Assembly: GCA_004835665.1 (NCBI GenBank)
Contig: RBKR01000019.1
Location: forward strand, 124,001 to 188,000
Direction: 5' to 3'
DNA from: Phoma sp. XZ068
Taxonomy: Eukaryota; Ascomycota; Dothideomycetes; Pleosporales; Didymellaceae
Length of the DNA: 64,000 nt
This document shows, piece after piece, positions 22,072 to 33,061 of this stretch. The notes under the pieces are model-generated. The model made no database searches, was not told the DNA's origin, and saw nothing but the letters and a program-made list of their open reading frames with translations. The position numbers and the translations under genes were made by a program. Position 1 is the first letter of the stretch. Every line of letters starts with the position of its first letter.

Positions 22072-22980
22072 ATGAAGCAGTCAATGATCCTCCTCGCCGT
22101 CGCTGGCGCTGCCACCGCCCAGTCCCTCGGATCCTGCGCTGTAAGTTCTTCATACTCCAGCCTCACTTCATGGTGATGCTGCCGTCGATGCAAACAAACG
22201 CTAACCCCTGGCAGCAAATGTGTGTCAACAACATGAACCTGATCGCCAACACCCAGTTCAGCTGCGCTGCCGGCGACACTGGCTGCTTCTGCACGAAGTC
22301 CAACTGGGCCTATGGTGTCCGTGACTGCTCCAGCCAGGCTTGCTCTTCGGAGGAGGCTGGCCAAGCCGTCAACTACGCTGCCAATCTCTGCCAGGGTGAG
22401 TTCACCACAAGCCCTCAATTGAACAATTCGTGCTGACTCGACTCAAGGTGTTGCCTCCACCGCCTCCTCTGTTCCTGAGGCGCTGCCCATCCTCACTTCG
22501 GCTGCTGCTGGTGCCTCTGGCGCTTCGGGTTCCGCATCAGGTCAGGCTTCTGCTACTGGCAGCGCTTCCCTGTCTGCTATCACCACCGTGCCCCTGGTTG
22601 CTACCGTCACCAACTCTGACGGCAGTGTTGTGACCACCACCTCTGGTTTCAGCACTGTTTATAGCTCAGGAGCGCTAACAGAGTCTGCAGCAAGCGCGGC
22701 CTCAAGTGCAGCTTCCTCTGTTGCTTCCGAGCTCAGCTCCGGTTTGTCTTCGGTCGCTGGGTCTGCCTCGTCTGCTCTTGCATCCCTCACTGGCTCCCTA
22801 GCCTCTGCTGCCTCCTCTGCTACCGGCTCCGCCGCTTCTGCCGCTTCCTCCAGGGCTAGCGCTGCCAACTCTGCCGCTTCCAGCGCTGCCTCCAGCGTCG
22901 CCTCGCAGGGTTCCGCTCCCAAGGTCACTGGTGTGCCCTTCGCCGCTGGTCTGGCTGCCGCTGCCTGGTTCTTCGTCTAA
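22072..22980 (+). CDS. CFEM-domain, GPI-anchored cell-surface protein
   Basis: Three exons (22072-22140, 22215-22395, 22448-22980) give 260 aa. A signal peptide of about 16 residues (MKQSMILLAVAGAATA) is followed by a single CFEM domain at about residues 17-83 with its eight cysteines, in SCA, QMC, FSC, GCFC, DC, AC and LC contexts. The rest is a long Ala/Ser/Gly-rich stalk, then a hydrophobic C-terminus (FAAGLAAAAWFFV) expected to be exchanged for a GPI anchor. CFEM proteins sit in the fungal wall or plasma membrane and act in haem/iron uptake, wall stability or host interaction. The usual haem-ligand Asp is not obvious between the third and fourth cysteines apart from the Asp of AAGDTGC, so haem binding is possible but not shown. 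Confidence 0.9.
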
Positions 22981-24399
22981 GTGTCTCTTACGCTGTCCAA
23001 GGTCCTACCTCGATGGAGTAATGCGCATAATGGATAATGAGGTGGAACAGTAATGCGGGGAGGACTTGGATATATCGCTGTGTACTGGCGGCGATGGATT
23101 GAATACACAAAGTGGTATTCGATTTGAGTCGCAGGACTCAATTTGTTACGAAATTTGCGCGATGGTTCGATGATTACGACTTGTTACGCAAATAACTCTT
23201 CATGTATACGCGTCTAGGCGCTTTGATACCCTCACTCTAGGCTTATGGGAAAGCGTTCCGGTGTTCGGGCGCTGGTAAAGAGCAATACCTGGAATACGAT
23301 AATTGATGAAATCCAAAAATTCACTCACACTCTGATCTGGTCCATTGGCGAACTCAAACTCCCTCGTGAAACCTGTGCCTACTGATTGTCAAAAGTCGAA
23401 CCATGATGACCGTTGGCAAAGGAACGAACCATCATGCCACAAGCGTTTACGAGCTACATGTTGTGACGCCGTTCCCATAACCACGTTGAGGTAGTGCAAC
23501 AGAGCACAGGCGCTTTGAAAACGAGGTTGCCGTGGACGACAGGGATGGAGAACGTGGGGACTGACGACTTTAAGAGACAACTACACTGTTATGAGAAGTG
23601 AGCGAGAGGTGAGGTCGACATAAACTTCCTCAGCCACAGATCATCACGCAATATGAGCTTCAGCATGGATCCACATGTTTTGCTGACATGTAGCAAATTA
23701 CGAACTCCACACCCACTGCCACTGGGCGTCCCGGGCCGCTGCGGATGGGTTGACCACCAAATCCCTGCGACGGTTCTCGTGTCTCTAGCAGATGCACATA
23801 GCGATGCATGCTGTGGCTGTCGAGATGCATGGTCGGGGTACATGCGAATACCATGCAAGGAGGCTGGGATGGGCTGGGTGGTGTGGGGTCTGCATGGCCA
23901 TTGCAGAAGGCGGGTGCAGCACAACACGTTGTTGAGGCATGGCGAGTATGCAAGGTGGTATGTTGACCTCGTGAGAATTTTGTGGGCTGATGCAAGGTCG
24001 ACCAATTTTCTCTTCCTCAACTTCGAGTTTTTGAGATGGTCGTGGAGTTTTGTTTTCGTGGAGTTGAAACGATGCTCGTCTGGTGATGCCCCTGCCCGGA
24101 GGCACAGCCGCAGGGCTGAGCTGCTGCCTGTCTCGAAGCCTGACGTCTGCCTAATGCTTTCTGAAGCCTGGTCTTGCTTCACACAAAAGCGACATCTTGT
24201 CGCGGGTGTATGCCCGTCTGTTCACCATTTACTTTTTCATCCATATCGACACCTTTGAGCCTAGCCAAGAACTGCCCGTGTTGCTCACTGTGTTGGTCAC
24301 GTTTGTACGCGTTGGCATCCGTAAACTGGCGCAGCTGGCTCTCTCTTTCCTTTGTGTCTTCGTGTATCTTTAATGCGCAGGAAAGTCCTTGTAGCAGCC
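22981..24399. other. Intergenic 1.4 kb, no supported gene
   Basis: Two overlapping open frames of about 200 codons exist on opposite strands (23589-24182 minus, 23653-24258 plus). They mirror each other, have unusual composition (many Cys, His and Trp) and match no family I know, so neither is called. The bases near 24400 are the leader of the FG-repeat gene. Confidence 0.45.
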
Positions 24400-27300
24400 A
24401 TGGCCGATGCCAATGTCAGTAATGAAAGTCAAACGGCGCAAGGTTCGCAGGAGAAGCGGGAGCCTCTTGGCCAGCTTGCAAGGCGCCTCAGTCGTCTGGC
24501 CGGTAGCACCGCGCTGGCCTTGTCTTCAGTTGTCTACCTGCATAGATCTCCATCGAAGGCTGAAGAGAGAAGAGAATTTGCACAGGACATCTTCGCCCTT
24601 GCCGCAGTCCTTCGGGTTCTCGAAGTCGAGCTGCTTCTGATGAACACAAAGCTGACGTCCCGTGAGAAGCTTTTGTGGACCAATGAGCATCATGAGAACC
24701 TCCTGGACTCACTTTACGAGTGTGATAACACCCTCACGGCCATTGGAAGCTTAGTGACGAGGGGAGACTCGGAGATCTTCCTGTCGACTATGCCGACAAA
24801 GGGAGAAAAACTCCATGTTGATTTTTTCACCTTCGACAGTCAAGACGAAGCGAAGAGTATTATCAAGAAATGCAACGATCTTGTTGTTCAGACAATTCTG
24901 GTGGCCAGATGCAAAGCTCTAGCCCGAGAGGGAAATCGGTAAGTCACACTGAGACCATCCCGGCTGCGTACGATTAACACTTTTCATAGTAATGACGACG
25001 AAATGTCGGAGACCTGGCGTCTCGTCCTGGCGCTGAATCATCCAGTGCTCAATAGCATTCAGGAGCAGCCGCAGACATCCCCGATGCCGTCGCAATCAAC
25101 TCCTGCACCCTCTGTTGATCCCCCTACACCCAAGCCAGAACCCAGTTCATCAAACACAGCTTCGTAAGTGATTATGTCGAGCCACCCAAAGTCAGACTTA
25201 GCTAATACTACCCAGCAAAGTCGAGGGCCCGATACTCAGGCAGCTGACCCCTGTCGCACTATACAATCAGTGGCCACCCTTCAATAACCCTCGACATCCA
25301 GCGTATCTTGCCGCCATAGCAAATAAGCGGAAGGAAGCAGACATCCCGACTATTGCAACTCAGTCCTCAACAACGCTTGCCTCAAGTTCAAAGGATACTG
25401 CGGAGTCTGGCCAGAGCGCTGTGTCTCCAGACCCTACACCGAAAAGAAGTGAACCGGGAACCGTATCATTTGGGCAGCCCAGCGTCATAAAGCCCACGCC
25501 CTCTGGCAGCTCGTTGTTTGCAAAAGATCCTCCATCTAGTATATTTGCTAACTGGAATACGTCAAACTACAATGGATTCACTGCAACCCCGCATCTGGAA
25601 GCCTATATCCTCCGCCCAATCGTCAAGTCCACCGAAACTACCAGTACATTGTCCTATGGAGTTGAGTCACTGCGACTGAGCGAAGAATCCATGCAAGCTC
25701 AGGTCGGCAGGTTAGGTACCAGTTACTCCATCACGGACGCACTTCTCGATCTTCAACCGCAACAGTTGCATCTCATACAACTTCGCGCTACTCAGCGTCA
25801 AGGAAACATTGTGTCTGTAGAGCACGGCAAACCTGTTGATATGTCGACACCAATGGGTTCTTTGCAAGTCAAGCCTGCCATATTCATCATTTCTACGACA
25901 ACAATGTTTCCGCAGCATCCCTTCGGAGTCCCGGCTCCAAAGCAGGCAACCTATGATCCCGCGCCAACGATTGGTGGAGGCCTCTTTGGAAATACACCCG
26001 CCAGCGCTTATGTATCAAGCAACTCCAACCCTGCATTTGATCCCAGCCGCCACCTCTCTTCGCCAGAAGCATACTCGACGCACCTGCAAGAGCGAGGTGA
26101 ACTTTGCACCTACGTTGAACCCACTGAACGCAAGGGTCAGTTCCAGCACTTTCAGACCATCACGATGAATAAAAGCTGGCACAACACGGATCGCTCGTTG
26201 GAGGAGATTCGACTTGCCGACTACGAAGCTGGACGTAAGGGGCCGATGAAGACCAATGGCATCTTGTATCCTTGGGACAAGACACTTCCAGACCGTAGCA
26301 AAGGGCTATTTGGAGTTTTTGGAGGATTTGGACAAACTCAATTACCTCTACCTACTGAGAACAAGATCTCGCTATCCACCGGATTTCCAATAACTGCGAC
26401 TCCCTCGCTTCCTTTGTTTGGTAACCAAGAGCCAAGGAGAGGCCTGTTCGGTCAACCCATAGTAGCAGACAAGGCTCCTTCTACGCGCGCAGTACCTCCA
26501 ACTAATGGCCCATTTGGCCACATCGCACCAAATCTGCCACCTTTCGTTCCACCCAAAGACTCGCTTCCAAACCCCTTTGGCCAACGATCGACTTTTGGAT
26601 CACCATTGTTTGGCGGCAATGGTAATGCACAGGGATCATGGACATCTTCAACAAAGGCATCAAGCGCAAAGGAACCTGCACTCAACTCCAACTCTCTCTT
26701 TGGTCCGCCCGTCTCAGCCAACAACCCCTCGAAGTCACCATTTGGAACCCCTACCAACCCCTTCTGTACAATTCTCCATAAGCATACACTCTTTTGTCAT
26801 TTACCACCACCGCCGAAACATAAATTCGCTTCCGGTGGCATGTATCCAACACTGAGCGACGAACGCATGAGCAGCGCCGCCGAGCCTCCGTGTGGATTCT
26901 GTCAATTCGAGGCCACAGTGTGTCATCATCGTCCTTCTTCATCGGTTGTTCCAGCAGCTCCGCTCAGCAGCAGTGAGAAATCTTCGTCTGCTGCACCACT
27001 CTCGTCACTGTTCAAAGCTGCTTCCACATCGCAGCCAGCCCCACGACCGAGTCTATTTGGCAGTTTAACAGCCACAGATCCGTGTGGGAGCCCATTTGCA
27101 GCTCTGGCAAAACCTTCAGATAATCGAGCCTTTGCTTCAGAACCTCCTACCCAATGTCCACAGGGCAGTGGTCTATTCGGAGCAAAGCCGGCCGCCCAAC
27201 CATCCCTCTTCTCCCAAAGTAATCTATTCGGAGCGCCAGTCAGCAAACACACCTTCGCCGCAGCACCTTCCGATCCCTCGCCAGCTGGCGGGCTGTTCGG

Positions 27301-27763
27301 CAGTCATGGCTCAACCTCGTCACAATCACAACCCGCAGGCGCCAGTCAACCCAACCCTCTGAAAGATTACCAAACACAACTACAAGAGTTTGAGAAGCAA
27401 AAGCCAAAGTCACCCGGGGCCGATGTCCTAAACTCAAAGAACCCACACGACGACGCAGCGCTCGATGCGCTTCTGAACTCGGGGAGAATACCCACGCCAA
27501 AGAAGAATAAGAAAAATGATGTCTCCCCATCTCCTGCACCAGACCAAGGCGATCAGCCTAGTGCCTTTCCGACCAGGCCGCGCGCTGCTAGCAATGCCTC
27601 CGTTGATCCTTTCGATGCTCCAACGGCAACAGAGAATCCGGACGCATCTTCCTCGCAGGAACCGACGAAAGAGCCGACGTTGTCGTATTATGAGATCTTA
27701 GGTGTTCAGCAGGATAATAAAATGAAGATAGTACAGGGTGCTCTGATGCGAGGTCGTGATTAG
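24400..27763 (+). CDS. Large FG-repeat protein of unknown function
   Basis: Three exons (24400-24938, 24990-25163, 25216-27763) give 1086 aa. The start ATG at 24400 has the stronger context (gccATGg); an in-frame ATG at 24373 would add nine residues. Residues 1-180 are helical and resemble N-terminal helical regions of fungal signalling proteins only loosely. From about residue 320 the protein is low-complexity with eighteen FG dipeptides, mostly GLFG, LFG, NPFG and SPFG, as in FG nucleoporins, so a nuclear-pore-related role is possible. No Nup autoproteolytic or Nup-specific structured domain is seen. Around residues 770-830 there is a Cys/His-containing island that breaks the FG pattern. 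The last 30 residues contain YYEILGV, the opening motif of J-domains, but the frame stops soon after. It may be a clade-specific protein. Confidence 0.75.
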
Positions 27764-28171
27764 AATGAAGCATTTCTCTAATAGCTTAGGTCTCATGAGA
27801 TTATGAATTGATGGAAAGGTAGAATGAATTTTCATGATATTTAACATCCAACTTTGCTTTCCTTGACTCGTGAACGCACAGTTGTTTTATTATTACAAAC
27901 AATTGACCAGTGGTGAAAAACAGTAGTTGTCTTGTTCGTTCATAGTAAACACCACGTTGAGTTAAAAGACCGATGCAATCATAATTCATACCCTGTCAAA
28001 TGTTGATACACGGCCATCACCAAAAGAATAGACAGTAGTAAGAACAGTATACATTGAAAGCCCGGGTGGTCGTAACCGTTAAATCCTATCGATGGGCCTG
28101 TCCTGAGATCCTATGGCTCTAGTCTATATGACTCCATCTATCGTGAAACGCTAATGTGAAACGCTTTTCGT
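27764..28171. other. Convergent intergenic, AT-rich
   Basis: About 400 bases between two stop codons of converging genes. AT-rich, as expected for two 3' UTRs. No gene seen. Confidence 0.5.
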
Positions 28172-29324
28172 CTACAACTTGGACTTGGTCTGAGGCTCGT
28201 CGGTCTGGTTGCCATTGCGGTCGAACCAGATCTTCTTCTGGCTCCTCAAGCTCTCCTGCAGCGCAACACCAATCCTGACAGCCTGGTACGAGCTCTCAAT
28301 GTCAACAGGGACCTCTGTGTTGTTGAGGACGGCATCTGTGAACTCATTTGCCTCGGTAACAAAGGCCTGCTCGAAGCGCTCGTAGTAGTTCTGGGGAATG
28401 TTTCGCTGGACGCCGTTTGTCAAGTGCGCCTCCATGAGGTCAGTCATTGGGTTTGAGTTGACGGCAAGCTTGCCCTTTGTGCCGATGATCTCTGTCATAT
28501 CGTGCTGCCCAGGCGCGTTCATGCGCGAGCTGTAGAAGTATGCGATCTGGCCATCGTAGAACTCGACAATGCCCACTCCGTTGTCGACGTCTCCGTACTT
28601 GGCGAGATCGGGCTCGAGGGCTGTCACGCCAAAGGCAACGACCGACTTGACCTTGGGGAGGTTCTTGCCGTTGGAGTCGGCGCTGAAGTACCACAAGGCC
28701 AGGTCAATGTCATGAATGTTGCAGTCGACAAAGATGCCGCCGGAGAACTTGGCGTACTCGACGAAGAAACCCGAGGGATCGAACTTGTCGCAAGTCTGGG
28801 AGCGGAGGATGGAGGGTCGCCCGATGTCACCAGACTTAGCGATGGCGTATGCGTTACGGTATGAAGCGTCGAAGCGGCGGGAAAAACCGCACATGACTTT
28901 GATGTTGGGGTGGGCAGCCGCGGTCTTGAGGAGGTCCTGGCACTGCATTTCGTTAGCTCTTCGTCCCATAATGGGTGAGAGGTGAGACACGTACGACTTC
29001 AAGCTTTGTGCTGAAGGGCTTCTCGCACAGAACGTGCTTGCCGGCCTTGATGGCCTTGATGGACTGCTCCGCGTGTGCTGTTGTGACGGTTGCAACAACA
29101 ACTGCCTCCAGCCCCTCGTGCTTCAGCATAAGGTCGTAGTCATTGTAGGTCTTGACGCCAAACGGCTCAAGGTTCTCCTTCGCCCATGCAGCTTCCTTGG
29201 GGTCTGGTGTGAAAGCTGCCACGAGCTCAGCCTTTGGTGTGCGATGAAGGAAGTGGAGGGCGTGACGGGCACCCATGCGGCCGAGGCCAGAGCAGGCAAC
29301 CTTGAGTCTTCGGAGCTCGGTCAT
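28172..29324 (-). CDS. Gfo/Idh/MocA oxidoreductase, IolG-like
   Basis: NAD(P)-dependent dehydrogenase of sugars or cyclitols. Exons 28995-29324 and 28172-28942, phase-0 intron, 366 aa. The N-terminal Rossmann fold carries GLGRMG (13-18); CEKP (100-103) supplies Lys102. The substrate domain has GGIFVDCNIHDID (178-190), placing Asp183 and His187 four residues apart. This Lys/Asp/His triad with the same spacing is the one known in bacterial myo-inositol 2-dehydrogenase IolG, so inositol or an inositol-like polyol is a reasonable substrate guess. It is the first member of a six-gene block containing MIOX, which supports that guess. Other family members act on glucose-fructose, xylose or trans-dihydrodiols, so the exact substrate is unproven. 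Confidence 0.88.
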
Positions 29325-30111
29325 TGTGAAGGACTTGAATATGTGAAGATGTGAATCAGGGAGGAAGATTGTAGAGAAAGGATGTGAGATGGTTCGAGTG
29401 TAGAGCGAGCAACGATGAAGTTATGTCTCCCCGACGAGCTGCGAGTTCACCGCCAAAAATGTTGTTGGCCATAGCTTTAGGGGTCCAAAACCACCAAGTC
29501 CGGCACAGGAACATCCATCTCGAGCCGCATTTTCTACGTTCAAGAACCCGAACATTTCCACTGGCAATCTCCTCCATATTTTCTTAGAGTTCAAGTAGAA
29601 TTCGCGCCGACTTTCTCCAGGATGTCATCACGTCTACACGTCGGCTCTCCACATGTGGAAGGATAAGAAACACCAACTAAACACACTGAACCAGACAATG
29701 TGAAAGTTACTTAAAGATGCTGAGGACGTCGGTGTGGAGCAAATGTGGAGCTGCGGCGCCCCAGATCCGGGCGGGACCTGGCCGAACGGGGAAATCTTCT
29801 CCTTTGAGAACGGCACCCCCGCAAAATTCCACCACATCAAGAACTCTTCGGCTTCTTCACGCAAGCGAAGAAAGCGAATCAATACCCGTTTCTTGTCTCG
29901 CCAAAACTGCTGGTGGCACGTCTGTGTGGCGGTTGATGAGATGGCTTGCAACTGTAAGCGTGGTAACGGCTGGCATGTACCTGCAGCATAATCTAGAGCG
30001 ACGACTCAAAAATTCCCCGCATACGTCATTGCTTTTGTTTATGATGTATCAACAAGCCTACTACAGCAACAAGGTCTTCAAACGCCAGAGATATCTACAA
30101 CTACAATATGC
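29325..30111. promoter_or_regulatory. Promoter region of the IolG-like gene
   Basis: About 790 bases between the IolG-like start and the stop of the upstream polyol dehydrogenase gene. No coding pattern is recognised. It contains CCCCGC (the complement of GCGGGG, a CreA-type SYGGRG site) at 29817-29822 and again within 30013-30022, where a ten-base word is identical to one upstream of MIOX. Confidence 0.4.
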
Positions 30112-31467
30112 TCACAAGTTCGCCTTGTCCTCGCCAGTCTCAAGTACAACCTTGATGACTAGGTTACCATTGTCATCCTTTGTCTTGCCAGCCATTTCAA
30201 ACGCTTCGTCCGCTGCCTCAAGACCCTTGTACCTGTGTGTAACAAGCTTCGAGAAGTCTGGGTAGTCTGGTCCCGTCTTCGATACAACCTCAATACCAGT
30301 CGGGTATGTGTTCGCGTACCTGAATACACCGAGAATATCGACTTCTCGAAGCGCAGCGGCGGAGATGGGCAAGGTCTGGATGGGTGTTCCCATACCGATG
30401 AGCAGCATCTTGCCTCCTGGTCGTGTAGCCTGTTGCATGTTAGTAATGACTTGGTCGCGAGTACTACCTTACTTACATATATCGATGCTTGCACACATGA
30501 CGGTACTCCAGTGCATTCGAAAACTGCGTCAACCTCACCCACCTCACCAGCACTACCTCTTGGAGTCTTTCCGATTGCTGCAGCTGTCTCCTTCGCGATC
30601 TCAAGCTGCTCCTCAATTGTGCTGCCGCGCTTCATTGGTACTGTGAAAGCACGATCTGCGAAGTTGTTCGTGACTGCGAAATCGACTCGCCCAGCGTCGA
30701 TATCGGCGATCACAACTGTGCCAGCACCTGAGATCTTGGCCATGGCGGCGACCAGCAGACCTACAGCGCCTGCACCAAAGACTAATACTGTCGCACCAGC
30801 TTGCAGCTGCGCTCTCTTCGCCGCTTGGATCGCTACACTAAGAGGCTCCAAAAGCGCACCTAGATCGAGCGACATGTCTTCTGGCAACCTGACTTATTAG
30901 CGTATATCTTTTCCACATCGCATGAGTATACTTACTTGTGACACCAAGCTGCTGGGTGGTTGATCCTATCTTGCAGCGTTCCCTGCGCGTGCGGAAAGCT
31001 CTTCGCACTACTCCTAAACCTCATACCCTTGCAAATGTTGTACCTCCCCTCTTTACACCTCTCGCAAGTCTCGCATGGCAGTCCTACTTCCAGTGCGACT
31101 TTGTCTCCGACACTGAAGTTCTTGACTTCTGAGCCAACACCAACGACTACGCCCGCGGACTCGTGGCCGAGCGAGAGCGGCTCCTGCACAAGGATGTCAC
31201 CATTGCGGTTGTGCCTGTAGTAGTGGAGATCTGAACCGCAGAGACCAGTGGAACGAATGCTGATTTGAAGGTCTGTGGGGCCTGGAGGGAAGATAGAACG
31301 AGATTCCTGGAGGTTGGGTTAGCTGTTGCTTTGTGCGGCTTCGGAAGCTCTCAACTCACAATTCTCAGGTCTTTTGCGCCGTGCAAGACAGACGCACGAA
31401 TCTGCTGCTGGCTTGCAGAGACATCTGGCTTGCTCTCTGTCGCCGTTTGACTGTGTGTTGCGCACAT
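30112..31467 (-). CDS. Zinc-dependent medium-chain polyol dehydrogenase
   Basis: Oxidises a polyol or aldonate with NAD(P). Four exons (31360-31467, 30936-31306, 30477-30888, 30112-30429) give 402 aa. Catalytic zinc ligands are Cys59 (GLCGSD), His83 and Glu84 (GHES). The structural zinc loop has Cys114, 117, 120 and 128. The nucleotide fold shows GAGAVG, with an Asp-rich end (VIADID) that favours NAD. The first 25 residues form a polar extension beyond the usual start of sorbitol and xylitol dehydrogenases. Family members include L-arabitol/xylitol dehydrogenases and L-idonate 5-dehydrogenase. Placed head to head with a KduD-like SDR and near MIOX, an L-idonate/L-gulonate-type role is inferred; sorbitol or xylitol dehydrogenase is the alternative. 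Confidence 0.88.
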
Positions 31468-31956
31468 GGTGAATTGAAGGTGCAGGACAAGGTGGTTCAC
31501 TGCAGATTACAAGGCTTTGTTGATTCAAGGACTCAAAAACAGAGATTCTGGTAGAAGTAGAGTGAAGAAAGATAGTTTACGACTAGAGTCATCTCAACAT
31601 CCCACGTAAAACTATTCGCGCATGCGGCGAGCATTACCTAGAAGCTTACGATCGTGGAGGTAGCTTCCCACTTCGGCATTCGCTGTACCGAATCATTGGT
31701 GCGTCGGCGTTTGAAAATGTGGGGTTGCGTTCCGAGCAGCTTCCGAGTGTTGACGAAGCCCACAGCACGATGCGCTGGGACTGAAGTGCCGCGAGCTTCT
31801 CCCGTCAGATAATCGCTCAATCGATAGTTTTGCCTGACTCCTCTATCTTCCTCGAAGCTGAAGCGTGTCGAACTCAGATTGATCTCGCAGCATAACACTG
31901 AGCATAACGTCGTCATTCCGATCACAGACGCAAGAATCACAGGTTCGACCAACACA
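31468..31956. promoter_or_regulatory. Bidirectional promoter, polyol dehydrogenase / SDR
   Basis: 489 bases between two opposite start codons, so both genes are probably co-controlled from here. It holds a CreA-like GTGGGG at 31719-31724, and a direct repeat of TTCCGAG at 31730-31736 and 31741-31747, eleven bases apart (one helical turn), which could be a binding site for a regulator of the block. Confidence 0.5.
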
Positions 31957-32798
31957 ATGTCTACCGTACAGCAGCTCTACTCGCTCGAGGGCCAAACAGC
32001 CCTCGTCACAGGAGGAACGCGAGGAATTGGCCAATCTATGGCCATCGCCCTCGCTGAGGCAGGAGCAGACATCCTCCTCGTCCAGGTGCGTTTAGTTCGA
32101 ATCCAATCACCCCTCCAACCCAACTAACAACTGGCCAGCGCGATGAGTCCAACCAGCAAACCAAAGAAGCAGTCGAGAAACTCGGCCGTAAGGCAACTAT
32201 CTACACCGCAGACCTGTCTTCGAACGACTCCGTAACCCAACTCACGCCCAAAATCCTCGCCGACGGCCACAGAATCCACATCCTGCTCAACTGCGGCGGT
32301 ATCCAGAAGCGCCACCCCGCGCACCAGTTCCCAGATAACGACTGGAACGCCGTGCTGCAAGTGAACCTCACCAGTGTCTTCACACTGTGCAGAGATGTAG
32401 GTGCGCACATGCTCGAGCAGCCTGCAGACCTGCCTCTGAAGAGGAGAGGTTCAATCATCAATGTAGCCTCGCTTCTCACCTTCCAAGGCGGCATCACGGT
32501 TCCTGCGTATGCAGCCTCGAAGGGCGGCGTGGGCCAACTCACTAAGGCGTTGAGTAATGAGTGGGCTAGCAAGGGCGTGAGTGTGAATGCGATTGCACCG
32601 GGATATATCGCGACGGATATGAATGAGGCGCTGATCAAGGATGAGAAGCGCGCGGAGAGCATCCTGAGCAGGATTCCTGCGGGGAGGTGGGGTAGCCCTG
32701 AGGACTTCAAGGGTGCAGTGGTATTCTTGGGGAGTGCGGCAAGTGCGTATGTGAGCGGAGAGGTGTTGACTGTTGACGGTGGCTGGATGGGTAGGTAG
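31957..32798 (+). CDS. KduD-like short-chain dehydrogenase/reductase
   Basis: Exons 31957-32085 and 32139-32798 give 262 aa. It has the full classical SDR set: TGGTRGIG cofactor loop (18-25), NCGG in place of NNAG (94-97), Ser154, and YAASK with Tyr167 and Lys171. The C-terminal stretch around IPAGRWGSPED and the ending VDGGWMGR closely resemble bacterial KduD (2-dehydro-3-deoxy-D-gluconate 5-dehydrogenase) and related gluconate 5-dehydrogenases such as IdnO. Likely substrate is a keto-gluconate-type acid. It is divergently paired with the zinc polyol dehydrogenase. In E. coli an MDR (IdnD) and an SDR (IdnO) carry out consecutive steps from L-idonate to D-gluconate; the pairing here suggests a similar two-step module, but this is inference. 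Confidence 0.88.
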
Positions 32799-33061
32799 AC
32801 GAAGAGCTGTTGCAGATATTGGTACACATGTAGATTTTGAATCGTGGTAATTGAATGCTTAAGTTCAACTTCGAAATTCACCTTACTAGACACGAGACTA
32901 AACAATCTTCTCCAAACTACACACAGGGCAATGTTCGTAGTAAGATATGTCACAACAGAATCATCTCAGAAATGCACTCAGTATGGCGTAACACATGTTT
33001 CATTTCAGTCATGATCTTTTGTCTATCTCGGGTATTCCTCTCACAACTTACTCTCAGTAAG

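Noticed and set aside
23589..24258. Two opposite frames of about 200 codons
   Set aside because: They overlap each other almost fully and have unusual residue use; neither has a family match.
32080..32115. tRNA-like word GTTCGAATCC
   Set aside because: It falls inside the SDR intron and no cloverleaf can be built around it.
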